A DNA stretch of 64,000 bases from Pleomorphovibrio marinus (GCF_003347495.1 NZ_QCXY01000004.1:62001-126000), one strand, 5' to 3'. Shown: positions 34,152-43,097, counted from the stretch's first letter. Numbers and translations: made by a program. Notes: generated from the letters alone by a model not told the origin.

Positions 34152-34943
34152 ATGAAGCCTTTACCATTACTGATAATTAATACCATCACCTTTGCCCTTA
34201 CTTTGGGTGCCAACTTTATCGCAGGAGCAGGGGTTGGAGAAATCCCCTCCGTGGGTGAGATCAGTGACCAATATCCCTCTTTGCTGACACCTGCGGGCTA
34301 TGCCTTTTCCATTTGGGGGATCATCTATTTGATGCTTGGTGCTTTTCTGGTTTACCAATGGGTGGGATATGCTAAGGGTAACAACCAAGAGTCCCTGCTC
34401 CCCTCCGGGGCATGGTTTGCCCTGTCGAATGTTTTCAACATTACATGGCTCCTAGTATGGGTACATGGATATTTGGGACTGGCTGCCGTAGTTATTGCCC
34501 TGCTTCTTTTTTCCTTGATCAAATTGGTCATCAGGCTCAGACTGGAAATATGGGACGCACCGCTTCGACATATCGCTTTCGTTTGGTGGCCCATATGCAT
34601 CTATACGGGATGGATAGTCCTGGCCACCGTGTTGAACATCTCCATTTTTCTGAATCAATTTGGGGTATTGGAACAGGTTTTCGCCGAAGAAGTATGGGCG
34701 GCACTAATCATTCCCATCGCCATGGGGGTATACCTGTACCTAACCTTTCGTAGAAATATGCGGGAAGCAGCACTTGTCGGGGTATGGGGATTGGTGGCAG
34801 TGGGGGTAAATCAGCCATCTCCCGAAGGATTGGTAGCTGTGGTGGCATGGATAGCCGCCGGTGTCCTTTTTCTGGCTGCCGGGTATCACGGCTTTAAAAA
34901 CATGGGTACCTCTCCTCTTATGAAAATAAAAAAGGAGAGGTAG
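34152..34943 (+). CDS. TspO/MBR-related membrane protein
   Basis: A 263-residue protein with about 6-8 hydrophobic helices. The Trp- and aromatic-rich segment LTPAGYAFSIWGIIYLMLGAFLVYQW is the hallmark of the tryptophan-rich sensory protein/benzodiazepine-receptor fold, and a later HIAFVWWPICIYTGWIV helix fits the same family. It is longer than classical TspO (about 160 residues), with an extra C-terminal helical pair, so it belongs to the larger TspO-related group of unknown ligand. It is monocistronic; 34944-35121 downstream holds nothing recognisable. Confidence 0.75.
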   Translation: MKPLPLLIINTITFALTLGANFIAGAGVGEIPSVGEISDQYPSLLTPAGYAFSIWGIIYLMLGAFLVYQWVGYAKGNNQESLLPSGAWFALSNVFNITWLLVWVHGYLGLAAVVIALLLFSLIKLVIRLRLEIWDAPLRHIAFVWWPICIYTGWIVLATVLNISIFLNQFGVLEQVFAEEVWAALIIPIAMGVYLYLTFRRNMREAALVGVWGLVAVGVNQPSPEGLVAVVAWIAAGVLFLAAGYHGFKNMGTSPLMKIKKER

Positions 34944-35121
34944 AAAATTAGGCTTTACATTTAAAAAGATCAGGTGTGTTTACTGTTGATTCCCAAAGTC
35001 TTTACTATATGGGCTGCTCATTAGTTTCCGATGTAGACGGGTGGCTACCTTTTTTAGCTAAAGCGTTGTGATGGGGTTTCTATGGATTTTTGTTGCTGAA
35101 AGACAGGATTAAAAATCGCAC

Positions 35122-36525
35122 CTATAAATACTGGTCAATCATGGTTCTGATATCTCCTGAAGGTCTTTCCGCAGAAGGGTCTATTACTTTTCCCTCTTTA
35201 TCCAAAAGCAGGAACCTCGGGATAGCATTGACCATAAAATGCTGTGCGATTTCTGATTTCCAGCCATTTTCGGCAAGCCATTGCAGGCCCTCCATGTTTT
35301 TGGACTTCACCATTTTTTCCCAAGGCTCCAGGCTGTCATCTATAGATACAGTCAAAAAAGATATAGGCTGGTCCTTATATTCTTCTTTTATTTTGTCCCA
35401 ATGGGGATGCTCTGCAATACATGGTCCACACCAAGTGGCCCAGATGTCTATGTATACCAAATCACCTCGCAGGTCACTAAGCTTAACCGAATCGCCCTCT
35501 ATATTGACAAAAGAAAAATCAGGAACTTCCTTTCCAGGCATAAGGATTTCCCATTTATCATTGAGGCTTTTTAGCCTTGCCTCTAATTTGGGGCTTTCGT
35601 TCTCGTCCATGAATTTATCGTAGGCATTCTTCACTGAAACAGGCCCTTTATATTCTAAGTTTTGGCTAATATAATTATAGAGGAATTGGTCTTTTACGAA
35701 TTTATTTCTCAATAAACTATCCGCTACCCTATATATTGCCTTTTCCCTTCCAGCCTCATCTTCGTTTAGCGTGGTGTCCTGTTGTAAAATTTCCTTTACT
35801 TCATCATTTACGATTCTTTCGACAATGGAAGTATAAGAGCGAGAGGCCAACAAATCAGCCCTATCTAAATTAATTTGTGAAAGTGCCGCTTTGGTTTCGT
35901 CCTTTGGAAAATCAACAGAATCCTCACTGATTTTATTTTCATAAGCATGTGCCATCGGATATTGCAAATCAAAAAGTAGGGGCTCGTATTCAAAATAAGC
36001 TTCCTCCACTTTTAGAAAATCAGGGGCAATTTCATTTTCGGCTTTCAGTTTTTCAAACGATTCCCTTTGATGATCAAAATAGTTTCCTTTCTTCTGAAAA
36101 TATTGCTCTTTGTCCAGAGCCATTAAACTCCATAATTTACTTTCAAAATAGAAATTCGACTTCTCGAATAAATAGGTGTTTTCGGCCACATGATCCCCTT
36201 CCAACAGGAATGTGGCCTTAAAATCTTCGGAATCAGCAAACACGAAAACACTATCGCCCGGACTAAGATACAATTCGAAACTAGCTCTGTCTGCCCTAAA
36301 AAAATAGGTCTCTGAATCTTCTGCATCAAAATCGACATAAAAACTCCCATCTTCTGCTATGGGTATGGAAGTGAATTCACTATCCAGGAAAACATCAATT
36401 TCCTTGGCCTTCGTATTTTCAAGGATTCCTGCTACTATTATTTTATTGTTAAATGCATTTTGTTGCCCGCAGCTTGAAAATGCCAAATAGGGTAAGGTCA
36501 ACCATAAAATAGCGGAAATCTTCAT
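35122..36525 (-). CDS. TlpA-type thioredoxin-like lipoprotein
   Basis: A 467-residue protein with lipobox AFSSC (cysteine about residue 19). The first 310 residues hold a beta-rich DUF4369-like segment followed by a long helical linker. The C-terminal thioredoxin domain (from about 330) has GKEVPDFSFVNIEGDSVKLSDLRGDLVYIDIWATWCGPCIAEH, with the CGPC active site. A cis-proline block AIPRFLLLDKEGKVI follows. Such proteins reduce or isomerise disulfides at the cell envelope. It is monocistronic; the 3' neighbour is TspO-like and the 5' side faces hairpin repeats. Confidence 0.88.
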   Translation of the reverse strand: MKISAILWLTLPYLAFSSCGQQNAFNNKIIVAGILENTKAKEIDVFLDSEFTSIPIAEDGSFYVDFDAEDSETYFFRADRASFELYLSPGDSVFVFADSEDFKATFLLEGDHVAENTYLFEKSNFYFESKLWSLMALDKEQYFQKKGNYFDHQRESFEKLKAENEIAPDFLKVEEAYFEYEPLLFDLQYPMAHAYENKISEDSVDFPKDETKAALSQINLDRADLLASRSYTSIVERIVNDEVKEILQQDTTLNEDEAGREKAIYRVADSLLRNKFVKDQFLYNYISQNLEYKGPVSVKNAYDKFMDENESPKLEARLKSLNDKWEILMPGKEVPDFSFVNIEGDSVKLSDLRGDLVYIDIWATWCGPCIAEHPHWDKIKEEYKDQPISFLTVSIDDSLEPWEKMVKSKNMEGLQWLAENGWKSEIAQHFMVNAIPRFLLLDKEGKVIDPSAERPSGDIRTMIDQYL

Positions 36526-36628
36526 AAGGATAAAGTTAAATGGCCATTGAAATCACCGTAAAATTTAGTGAAAACAACCTAAGAATCACAGTTTTTTAAT
36601 GGATTTTAACAAAATATAACGAGCAAAA

Positions 36629-36788
36629 AACCTTTGAGGTCTTTTTTGGACCTCGAAGGTTTTTTACGTTAACAAATTGGGTATATATAACTGATATACA
36701 AAATCTCCCATAGACCTTCGGGGTTATGAAAAAAACCCCAACGGTCTAATACACGAACCTTTGAGGTCTTTTTTGGACCTCGAAGGTT
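36629..36788. repeat. Hairpin repeats downstream of MazEF pair 1
   Basis: Two near-identical inverted repeats (AACCTTTGAGGTC paired with GACCTCGAAGGTT) occupy 36629-36661 and 36756-36788, 127 bp apart. Between them is a GTTAAC-rich segment and a second, imperfect hairpin at 36711-36748 (TAGACC/GGTCTA outside GGGGTT/AACCCC). The T-rich loops and tails could also act as terminators for mazF1, whose stop codon is 45 bp to the right. The rest of the 36526-36832 gap is AT-rich without a gene. Confidence 0.85.
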
Positions 36789-36832
36789 TTCAACGTAAGC
36801 AAAATAAATATATATATACTGAAATAGTAGTC

Positions 36833-37165
36833 CTATAAGGTCATCAAATCGTTCAACGTTTGAAGGGCAGTAGATAAATTTTCAGGAGAAACATCCCCAA
36901 TTTTTCTGATCAAACGAACCTTGGATATGGACCTGATATGAAAAATCAAAATTTCTGAATCTTTGGTCAATCCGTTGGATGCATTGGGTTGAAGTACAGG
37001 ATTACCCTTGTAGTTTTTTATTTTTGAAGTGAGTGGAGCACAAATGACTACAGGTAGGTGTTGGTTTACCAGATTCCCACTTAGTATAACCACAGGCCTA
37101 AAACCAGCCTGTTCACTTCCTTTGGAAGGATTCAGATCAGCATGCCAGATTTCACCCTGCTTCAT
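36833..37165 (-). CDS. mazF: MazF/PemK-type toxin (pair 1)
   Basis: A 110-residue toxin of the PemK/MazF fold, an mRNA interferase family. MKQGEIWHADLNPSKGSEQAGFRPVVILSG is the characteristic N-terminal loop and strand pair with the conserved arginine, VVICAPLTSKI the second core strand, and SKVRLIRKIGDVS the C-terminal strand and helix. The ATG lies inside the last 14 bp of the antitoxin gene. Paired with an RHH-type antitoxin rather than an AbrB-type MazE, so the module is MazF with a non-classical partner. Confidence 0.87.
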   Translation of the reverse strand: MKQGEIWHADLNPSKGSEQAGFRPVVILSGNLVNQHLPVVICAPLTSKIKNYKGNPVLQPNASNGLTKDSEILIFHIRSISKVRLIRKIGDVSPENLSTALQTLNDLMTL

Positions 37166-37394
37166 CCTCCAACTGCTTCAAGTAATCTTCAATACCTTCT
37201 TCTGCTATTTTCAAAATATCCCCGTCCTCCTCTGAACCTTTATAGGATTTGATATAGGCGGCCCGCTTCAAATGTTCAAGGTATAGATCCAAAGCGTGTT
37301 CAATCAGCTTATTTTTTGGCAAAGCCAGTGCTTTTGCCTGTTCTGTAAGCCTCTCAATCAATTTATCTGGCAGGGAGGTAGTAATAGTAGCCAT
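37152..37394 (-). CDS. Ribbon-helix-helix antitoxin (pair 1)
   Basis: An 80-residue antitoxin. The N-terminus (ATITTSLPDKLIERLTEQAKALALPKNKLIEHALDLYLEHLKRA) is a ribbon-helix-helix DNA-binding domain. The acidic C-terminal tail (EEDGDILKIAEEGIEDYLKQLEDEAG) is the expected toxin-binding part. It overlaps mazF1 by 14 bp. A perfect 8-7-8 inverted repeat lies 4 bp upstream of the ATG and is the probable autoregulatory operator. Confidence 0.85.
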   Translation of the reverse strand: MATITTSLPDKLIERLTEQAKALALPKNKLIEHALDLYLEHLKRAAYIKSYKGSEEDGDILKIAEEGIEDYLKQLEDEAG

Positions 37395-37397
37395 AAG

Positions 37398-37420
37398 TAT
37401 ATTTACGTTTTATAAATATA
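37398..37420. promoter_or_regulatory. Inverted-repeat operator upstream of MazEF pair 1
   Basis: TATATTTA (37398-37405) is perfectly complementary to TAAATATA (37413-37420), with 7 bp between. It sits next to the antitoxin ATG, where RHH antitoxins usually bind to repress their own operon. Confidence 0.5.
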
Positions 37421-37507
37421 ATCACTATTTACATATTATAAGTTCTCGTTTTGGGGAAATATTTCAAAAACCCGGCAAACTACTCCCCCAAAAAGTCAAA
37501 GCACAAA

Positions 37508-37620
37508 AACCTTTGAGGTCTTTTTGGATCTCGTATTTCATACGTTAATTAATTGGGTATAACTAACTGATATCCAAACTACCCCAACAGAACTTCGAGA
37601 CTCGGAAAACCCCAAAAGTT
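37508..37620. repeat. Hairpin repeat copy downstream of MazEF pair 2
   Basis: AACCTTTGAGGTC at 37508-37520 matches the copies at 36629 and 36756, but the right arm is decayed (GATCTCGTATTT). The following TTAATTAATTGGGTATA and CTGATATCCAAA also match the spacer between the earlier copies. The repeat sits 34 bp beyond the mazF2 stop, as the other copies sit beyond mazF1. Confidence 0.75.
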
Positions 37621-37653
37621 AGCTATGCCAAACCATTTTCCTATCGACTACCA

Positions 37654-37989
37654 TCAAAACAGCTCCAGAACTTTTGCCAGAAATATCTTCACCTCTGCCA
37701 TTTCCTCTTCTGACAAAGCCCCGATTTTCTTGATAAAACGTTTTTCAGAAATACTTTTGACTTGGAAACAATCAGCCAATGAAAATTTACTAATTCCATT
37801 ATTTGTATTGGGGTAAATTCCAGCCATCCAAGGCTGCTGAACTTTTGCGCCATCCGTAAGCGGTACCACCACTTTCAAAGGCAATGCTCCCAAGGCATCT
37901 GAGTTGACGATGATGACGGGTCTCGTCTTTTTGATTTCATGACCAACTTGAGGCTCGAAATTTACCAACCAAATTTCTCCATTTCGCAT
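37654..37989 (-). CDS. mazF: MazF/PemK-type toxin (pair 2)
   Basis: A 111-residue MazF-fold mRNA interferase. MRNGEIWLVNFEPQVGHEIKKTRPVIIVNSD matches the family N-terminus including the conserved arginine loop, KVVVPLTDG is the second strand, and VKSISEKRFIKKIGALSEEEM the C-terminal segment. The ATG (37989) is chosen over an in-frame TTG three bases upstream because it overlaps the antitoxin stop (TGATG). Confidence 0.88.
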   Translation of the reverse strand: MRNGEIWLVNFEPQVGHEIKKTRPVIIVNSDALGALPLKVVVPLTDGAKVQQPWMAGIYPNTNNGISKFSLADCFQVKSISEKRFIKKIGALSEEEMAEVKIFLAKVLELF

Positions 37990-38276
37990 CAATCAATAAT
38001 TTCGGTGTCTATATCTCCACATTCTTCCAACTCCTCTTCATAAAATGCTCTTGTTTCCGCCAAAGAAGCTTGCTTTTTCATCTCAGCGTAAATTGCATTC
38101 TTGTTTTTTTTCGCCTCTTCCATTCTGATCTGAAAGGAGGGCCTGCTTACAGGCCTGATCATGATTCCGTCGCCATGGTCTTCGATGATGACTTCCGAAA
38201 GCCCATACTTTTCCACCAATGCCTTCGGGAGAATGATCCCACTGCTATTTCCAATTTTCCTGATTTTTGTTTCCAT
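37989..38276 (-). CDS. mazE: AbrB/MazE-type antitoxin (pair 2)
   Basis: A 95-residue antitoxin. METKIRKIGNSSGIILPKALVEKYGL is the swapped-hairpin AbrB DNA-binding domain (the IGNSxGIxLPK block is diagnostic). The charged C-terminal half (EEELEECGDIDTEIID) would wrap the toxin. The stop codon overlaps the mazF2 start. An inverted repeat 19 bp upstream of the ATG is the likely operator. Confidence 0.9.
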   Translation of the reverse strand: METKIRKIGNSSGIILPKALVEKYGLSEVIIEDHGDGIMIRPVSRPSFQIRMEEAKKNKNAIYAEMKKQASLAETRAFYEEELEECGDIDTEIID

Positions 38277-38294
38277 ACCCTAAGCTAACGAAAT

Positions 38295-38312
38295 GTTATA
38301 ACATATTATAAC
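38295..38312. promoter_or_regulatory. Inverted-repeat operator upstream of mazE
   Basis: GTTATAA (38295-38301) pairs with TTATAAC (38306-38312) across CATA. It lies 19 bp upstream of the mazE start, in the position of MazE-bound operators. Confidence 0.5.
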
Positions 38313-38480
38313 TTTTAGGTTGAGAATTTGAAATAGTAATAAGGTGGAATTTACGGGTAAAAAATTCATCCCCTTTTGTTGCGGTTTCATCCTATTAAAA
38401 TTCGGCTTCATTCGCTTTCATTTCGAAGCTTTTTCCCTGCTGCTTTACTTTGCCTGCATACCCACCAAAAAACAGGAATC

Positions 38481-40871
38481 ATGAAAAAAATTTTACGCTT
38501 AAACATCATCTACTTTATTTTTCAGGTCATGGGGTTTGCACAAAACCCCCAAGCCTCCACCGATTACACCCAGACCATTCGAGGTCAGGTGATGGATCAG
38601 GTAACCAAAAGTGGGTTGCCGGGAGCCAGCGTCCACATTCCCGGTACAGACCCTGTAAAAGGAACCGTTACCGATTTAGACGGCAATTTTGTGCTTGAGG
38701 AAGTGCCTACGGGAAGGATTAGCCTCCAAATCAGTTTCATTGGATATGAAAATGCCTTCCTTAGAGAAATTCCAGTTACTAGTGGAAAAGAGGTAGTCTT
38801 GAATATCACCTTAAGAGAAAAACTGGAACAAATGGAGGAGGTGGTGATTAAAGCCGGTGGAAACCCACAAGATGCTACGAATGAATTGGCCATGGTTTCA
38901 TCCAGGGGTTTTGACATGGAAGAAACCAACAGGTATGCAGGCAGCCGTAACGACCCCGCAAGGATGGCACAGAACTATGCAGGAGTAAGTGGTGCTAACG
39001 ACTCCCGGAATGACATCATCATCAGGGGCAATTCACCGACAGGCGTATTATGGAGGCTGGAAGGCATAGATATTCCCAACCCTAACCATTTTGGGGCTAT
39101 GGGTACCACTGGGGGCCCGGTGAGTATCCTGAACAACAACCTATTGGGGAAAAGTGATTTTTTGACTGGTGCCTTTCCTGCCCAATATGGGAATGCTACC
39201 GCCGGAGTTTTTGATCTTACTATGCGCAAAGGAAATGCTCATAAACGGGAACACCTGGTTCAAATGGGATTTAATGGTTTTGAATTAGGTACAGAAGGGC
39301 CTCTTGGAGGGGAAAACGGAGCCTCTTACCTTATCAATTACCGCTATTCTACTCTGGCCCTGATGCAAAATGTGGGGTTTTCTTCAGGGACAGGTGCTGC
39401 CATTCCCTATTACCAGGATTTGTCTTTCAAGTTGGATATCCCAACAAAAAATAAGGGCAGGTTTACCCTTTTCGGTATTGGAGGAAAGAGTAATATTGAC
39501 CTGATCGGCTCAGAAGTGGATAGCAGTAACACCGACCTATATTCCGAGATTTCCCAAAACATTTACAACGAGGCCAAAATGGGGGTAGTGGGGCTTACCC
39601 ATACCAAATATTACAATGAAAATACTTATGGCATTACTTCCTTTTCAGCGGATTATAGTTTTTCAGGCAATGTAGTAGATTCCCTAAGCCTGGAAACCAG
39701 AGAACCAGTTCCTTTTTACCGCAACAATTATGGGCTCACTAAATACCGGGCCCAATACCATTTTCACCAAAAATTGAACAATAAAAACAACTACATTATT
39801 GGTTTCAATTATGATTTATTAGGATTCAATTTACAGGACAGTGTGTTTAGAGCTCCCCTGGACAGGTTCGTGGAATTGAGGAATGAAAAGGGCCATTCCG
39901 GTTTGGTGCAATCTTTTGCCCAATGGCAACATCGCTTCACTGAAGATTTGTCGGGCACCTTAGGGCTTCACCATCAATATTTCACGTTAAACAGTTCCCA
40001 ACAGGTGGAACCTAGAATGGGCCTGAGCTATCAGCCCAGTCAAAAAGCCACTTTTAGCTTGGGATATGGACTGCACAGTCAACTGCAGCCCCTTCCCATC
40101 TATTTCCTTGAATCAGAAATGCCAAATGGGCAATTTAGGAGGACGAATGAATCTTTGGATTTCACCAAATCCCACCATTTGGTGGCAGGCTACCAGTATC
40201 AAATTGCCCCAGACATCAGGTTTAAATCCGAAGTTTACTACCAACACCTTTTCAATGTGGCGGTGGAAGAACACCCCAGTAGCTTTTCCATACTGAATGC
40301 TGGTGCGGATTTTGGTATTCCTAATGTGGACAGCCTGGTTAACCAGGGAAACGGAAGAAATTATGGGCTGGAACTAACCCTGGAAAAAAGTTTTAGTCAA
40401 TCGTCTTATTTCCTGGTAACTGCTTCCCTGTTTGATTCCAAATACCAGGGAAGTGACGGGGAATGGAGGAATACCGCATTTAACAGCCAATATGTTTTTA
40501 ATGGGCTATTCGGTAAGGAATGGAAGATGGGTTCTAATAACCGAATATTGTCAGTGGATATCAAAAGCACCTATGCTGGAGGACAATACATTACCCCGAT
40601 TGATTTGGAAGCCAGTATACTTGCACAGGAAGCCGTCTATAAAAATGAACAAGCCTATACTATTAAAAATCCAGCCTATTTTAGAACCGACCTAATGGTC
40701 AGCTATACGGTCAATAAGAAAGGGCTTACCCATGAATGGTCCTTGGATATACAAAACGTATTTAACAACCAAAACATGTTCAGACAAACCTATAACCCCA
40801 TCTCTCAGCAAATTGTCAACAGTTATCAGCTTGGCATTTTCCCCATTCCCCAATACAGGTTGACTTTTTGA
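38481..40871 (+). CDS. TonB-dependent outer-membrane receptor
   Basis: A 796-residue receptor. The start MKKILRLNIIYFIFQVMGFAQ (38481) gives a signal peptide; an upstream in-frame ATG would add 35 unlikely residues. Residues about 30-115 are a carboxypeptidase-regulatory-like domain (GQVMDQVTKSGLPGASVHIPGT, then VTDLDGNFVLEEVPTG). The plug follows (NDSRNDIIIRGNSPTGVLWRLEGIDIPNPNHF and the FLTGAFPAQYGNATAGVFDL block), then a 22-strand type barrel to a terminal YRLTF. No SusD-like partner is adjacent, so this is not a SusCD pair. The substrate is unknown. Downstream are repeats, not genes. Confidence 0.93.
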   Translation: MKKILRLNIIYFIFQVMGFAQNPQASTDYTQTIRGQVMDQVTKSGLPGASVHIPGTDPVKGTVTDLDGNFVLEEVPTGRISLQISFIGYENAFLREIPVTSGKEVVLNITLREKLEQMEEVVIKAGGNPQDATNELAMVSSRGFDMEETNRYAGSRNDPARMAQNYAGVSGANDSRNDIIIRGNSPTGVLWRLEGIDIPNPNHFGAMGTTGGPVSILNNNLLGKSDFLTGAFPAQYGNATAGVFDLTMRKGNAHKREHLVQMGFNGFELGTEGPLGGENGASYLINYRYSTLALMQNVGFSSGTGAAIPYYQDLSFKLDIPTKNKGRFTLFGIGGKSNIDLIGSEVDSSNTDLYSEISQNIYNEAKMGVVGLTHTKYYNENTYGITSFSADYSFSGNVVDSLSLETREPVPFYRNNYGLTKYRAQYHFHQKLNNKNNYIIGFNYDLLGFNLQDSVFRAPLDRFVELRNEKGHSGLVQSFAQWQHRFTEDLSGTLGLHHQYFTLNSSQQVEPRMGLSYQPSQKATFSLGYGLHSQLQPLPIYFLESEMPNGQFRRTNESLDFTKSHHLVAGYQYQIAPDIRFKSEVYYQHLFNVAVEEHPSSFSILNAGADFGIPNVDSLVNQGNGRNYGLELTLEKSFSQSSYFLVTASLFDSKYQGSDGEWRNTAFNSQYVFNGLFGKEWKMGSNNRILSVDIKSTYAGGQYITPIDLEASILAQEAVYKNEQAYTIKNPAYFRTDLMVSYTVNKKGLTHEWSLDIQNVFNNQNMFRQTYNPISQQIVNSYQLGIFPIPQYRLTF

Positions 40872-41023
40872 CACATATATTGGTAAAAGCAAAATAGCCA
40901 AAAGGGGTAGTATATGAGGGTGGAACAATTAATTGAATATTCCTGATAACTCCTTTAATTTGCAATGAAGAGGAGATGGCAAGCCAACTAAAATCATTGG
41001 ATTAATTAAAACCATACTCCTAT

Positions 41024-41271
41024 ATGAAATCGAGCCTGCCTAGACGGCAGTCAGGCATGACGAAGACGACATACAGAGGGATGATTATTGAATATGCGAG
41101 GTTCCCCCGAAACGAGTTCTCCGAATCAAGTTCGGGTCAGGCAAGGGAAGGCTATGTGGCAAATAAAAATCAATTATAAACAGATGAAATCGAGCATGAC
41201 GAGCACGTCACACACTGGGATGATTATCATGGCGAGATTCCATGTGGCCGTTGAAAAGAAAATATAAACAT
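41024..41271 (+). repeat. Start-codon-anchored repeat R3 (two units) upstream of the LytS-like gene
   Basis: Unit a (41024-41183, 160 bp) starts ATGAAATCGAGCCTG and contains the GGCAGTCAGGCATGACG hairpin, ACATACAGAGG, GAGGTTCCCCCGAAACGAG and a TTCGGG block, ending CAATTATAAACAG. Unit b (41184-41271, 88 bp) starts ATGAAATCGAGCATGACG, omits both hairpins, and ends AAATATAAACAT at the kinase ATG (41272). Both units are open from their first ATG and stop at a TAA four bases before the next ATG. The 150 bp before unit a (40872-41023) show nothing else. Confidence 0.88.
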
Positions 41272-42267
41272 ATGAAAATCCACCCACCTTTTGATCGGTT
41301 TCTGATGATGGTAGGATTATCCTTTCTTGTAAGTTTATCCAGTGATGCCAAGAGTCCTTTTCTTATGGTTTGGTTGGTTTCCTTGCTGTTTACGGTTGCC
41401 TATTGGGAAGGCAATTACCAGATTGTTGGTATGGTACGGCAAAAATTTCCCAGGATTGAACAAACGAAAAAAAGAATCTTTACCCAAGTGGTTTTTTCCC
41501 TATCCTATACGGTTTTGGCAGGAATAGTACTGGTAGGCATATCCCACTTAATTTCTTATGCTACATTTGAATGGGGTTTTCTTCAGAGGGTTGTATTGCT
41601 GGGGTTGGTTATTACCATCATCATTTCAATAGTCTATGAGATGGTGTTTTATTTTGAACTTTGGAAGGAAGCTTTATTAGAGGGAGAAAGGTTGAAGAAA
41701 ACCGAAGCCAGGCTACAGTTTGAGAGCCTTAAAAATCAGGTGAATCCGCACTTTTTGTTCAATAGTCTCAATACACTTTCTTCCCTGATCCATAGTAATC
41801 CCGATAAAGCGGAAAAATTCACACAACAGTTTGCTCAAATCTACCGCTATGTACTGGAAGTAAAGGATAAAACCTTCGTTCCACTGGAAAAGGAACTGGA
41901 TTTTGTACAGACCTATATCTACCTCCAGAAAATAAGGTTCGGAGATCACCTGATCTTTGAAAGCGAAATAATATCCGGTAGGGAAAATTTTTATATACCT
42001 CCTTTGATCCTTCAAAACTTAGTGGAAAATGCCATTAAACACAATAAAATAAGTGAGAAAGAACCCCTTACCATCAAAATGTGGATAGATGGAGAATGGC
42101 TGAAAGTCAGAAATAACCTACAGCTGAGGAAAGATCAAGTCGCATCCACCAAAACAGGTTTGAATAATATCCAAGAAAGGTTCCGGCTGGTAAGTGATCA
42201 GGATACAAAATTTTACAAGCAAAATGGGTACTTTTATGCTGAAGTACCCCTTATTAGAGGAGAATAA
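41272..42267 (+). CDS. LytS-type sensor histidine kinase
   Basis: A 331-residue membrane kinase of the His_kinase (PF06580) family. Four predicted transmembrane helices fall at about 11-24, 31-45, 72-98 and 107-130. The phosphoacceptor box LKNQVNPHFLFNSLNTLSSLI puts the histidine at H160, and RFGDHLIFESEI plus ILQNLVENAIKHN form the ATPase N box. The C-terminus holds the glycine loop TGLNNIQERF. The start at 41272 is directly after repeat R3. The next gene begins 1 bp after its stop, so the pair is cotranscribed. Confidence 0.92.
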   Translation: MKIHPPFDRFLMMVGLSFLVSLSSDAKSPFLMVWLVSLLFTVAYWEGNYQIVGMVRQKFPRIEQTKKRIFTQVVFSLSYTVLAGIVLVGISHLISYATFEWGFLQRVVLLGLVITIIISIVYEMVFYFELWKEALLEGERLKKTEARLQFESLKNQVNPHFLFNSLNTLSSLIHSNPDKAEKFTQQFAQIYRYVLEVKDKTFVPLEKELDFVQTYIYLQKIRFGDHLIFESEIISGRENFYIPPLILQNLVENAIKHNKISEKEPLTIKMWIDGEWLKVRNNLQLRKDQVASTKTGLNNIQERFRLVSDQDTKFYKQNGYFYAEVPLIRGE

Positions 42268-42268
42268 T

Positions 42269-43018
42269 ATGGAAGCCATCATAGTGGAAGATGAAAAATT
42301 AGCCGCAGAAAGGCTCAAAAGGTTGATCAACAAAGTGGCACCGGAAATCCGAATCAGCAGCATGCTAGGTACCATAGAGGAAACCGTAGATTTTTTGAAA
42401 GGGGCTTCACCGGATTTGATATTTTTGGATATCCACCTTGCTGATGGTTCCAGCTTTGAAATTTTTGAACAGGTAAAAATAAATGCCCCTGTCATTTTCA
42501 CTACTGCCTATGACGAATATGCCCTTAAAGCCTTTGAAGTCAATAGTATAGATTACCTGTTAAAACCTGTGGATGAGCAAAGCCTAAAAAAAAGTTTGGA
42601 CAAATTTGAGCACCTCAATAAGCAATTTCCACAAGGAATCGATCAATTACTGTTCTCCATTAAAGAGAAAACCATCCAATACAGGCAGCGTTTGATGGTG
42701 GTATATGGGAGTAAACTTAAAGCAGTTAAGGTTTCTGACGTTGCGTATTTTTTTGCGGATAACAAGTTGATTTACCTTATGGAAAAAAGTGGTCATAGCT
42801 ATGTGTTGGATGAAACCCTAGATCAACTCCACCCCACCTTGGACCCATCTTTGTTTTTCCGGGTAAACAGAGGATTTATAGTAAACATCGATGCCATAGC
42901 GCAGATGAACAGCTATTCTAGGAGCCGGATAAAAATAGACCTCATGCCAAAATGTGACAAAGAATGCATCACAAGTACGGAAAAAACCCCTGATTTCAAA
43001 GCATGGCTTTCGGAGTAG
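42269..43018 (+). CDS. LytTR-family response regulator
   Basis: A 249-residue regulator. Receiver domain: E7-D8-E9 acidic cluster, D54 phosphorylation site in IFLDIHLADG, and DYLLKPVDEQ with the conserved lysine. The LytTR DNA-binding domain covers about 145-245 (LMVVYGSKLKAVKVSDVAYFFADNKLIYLM and FFRVNRGFIVNIDAI, the typical HRSxxVN-type block). A purine-rich GAGGAG lies 6 bp upstream of the ATG, an unusually clear Shine-Dalgarno for this organism. It belongs to the AgrA/LytR branch and is partnered with the upstream kinase. Confidence 0.93.
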   Translation: MEAIIVEDEKLAAERLKRLINKVAPEIRISSMLGTIEETVDFLKGASPDLIFLDIHLADGSSFEIFEQVKINAPVIFTTAYDEYALKAFEVNSIDYLLKPVDEQSLKKSLDKFEHLNKQFPQGIDQLLFSIKEKTIQYRQRLMVVYGSKLKAVKVSDVAYFFADNKLIYLMEKSGHSYVLDETLDQLHPTLDPSLFFRVNRGFIVNIDAIAQMNSYSRSRIKIDLMPKCDKECITSTEKTPDFKAWLSE

Positions 43019-43097
43019 GATCGAAAAAGTCGACTAATCTTTAGTAATTACTTTTAGCTTTGCATAGTTTGAAATTAAATTGGACTGCTCTAGGAAA

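Noticed and set aside
36629-37620. An insertion sequence or integron at the MazEF region
   Set aside because: No transposase, integrase or attC-type site is present; only short hairpin repeats and two toxin-antitoxin pairs.
38481-40871. A SusC-type receptor of a polysaccharide utilisation locus
   Set aside because: There is no adjacent SusD-like gene and the C-terminal neighbour is a kinase pair, so only a general TonB-dependent receptor is called.
41242-41271. An N-terminal extension of the LytS-like kinase to 41242
   Set aside because: It lies in repeat R3 and resembles the spurious extension at 49156 (both read through the same repeat end), so it is repeat-derived.
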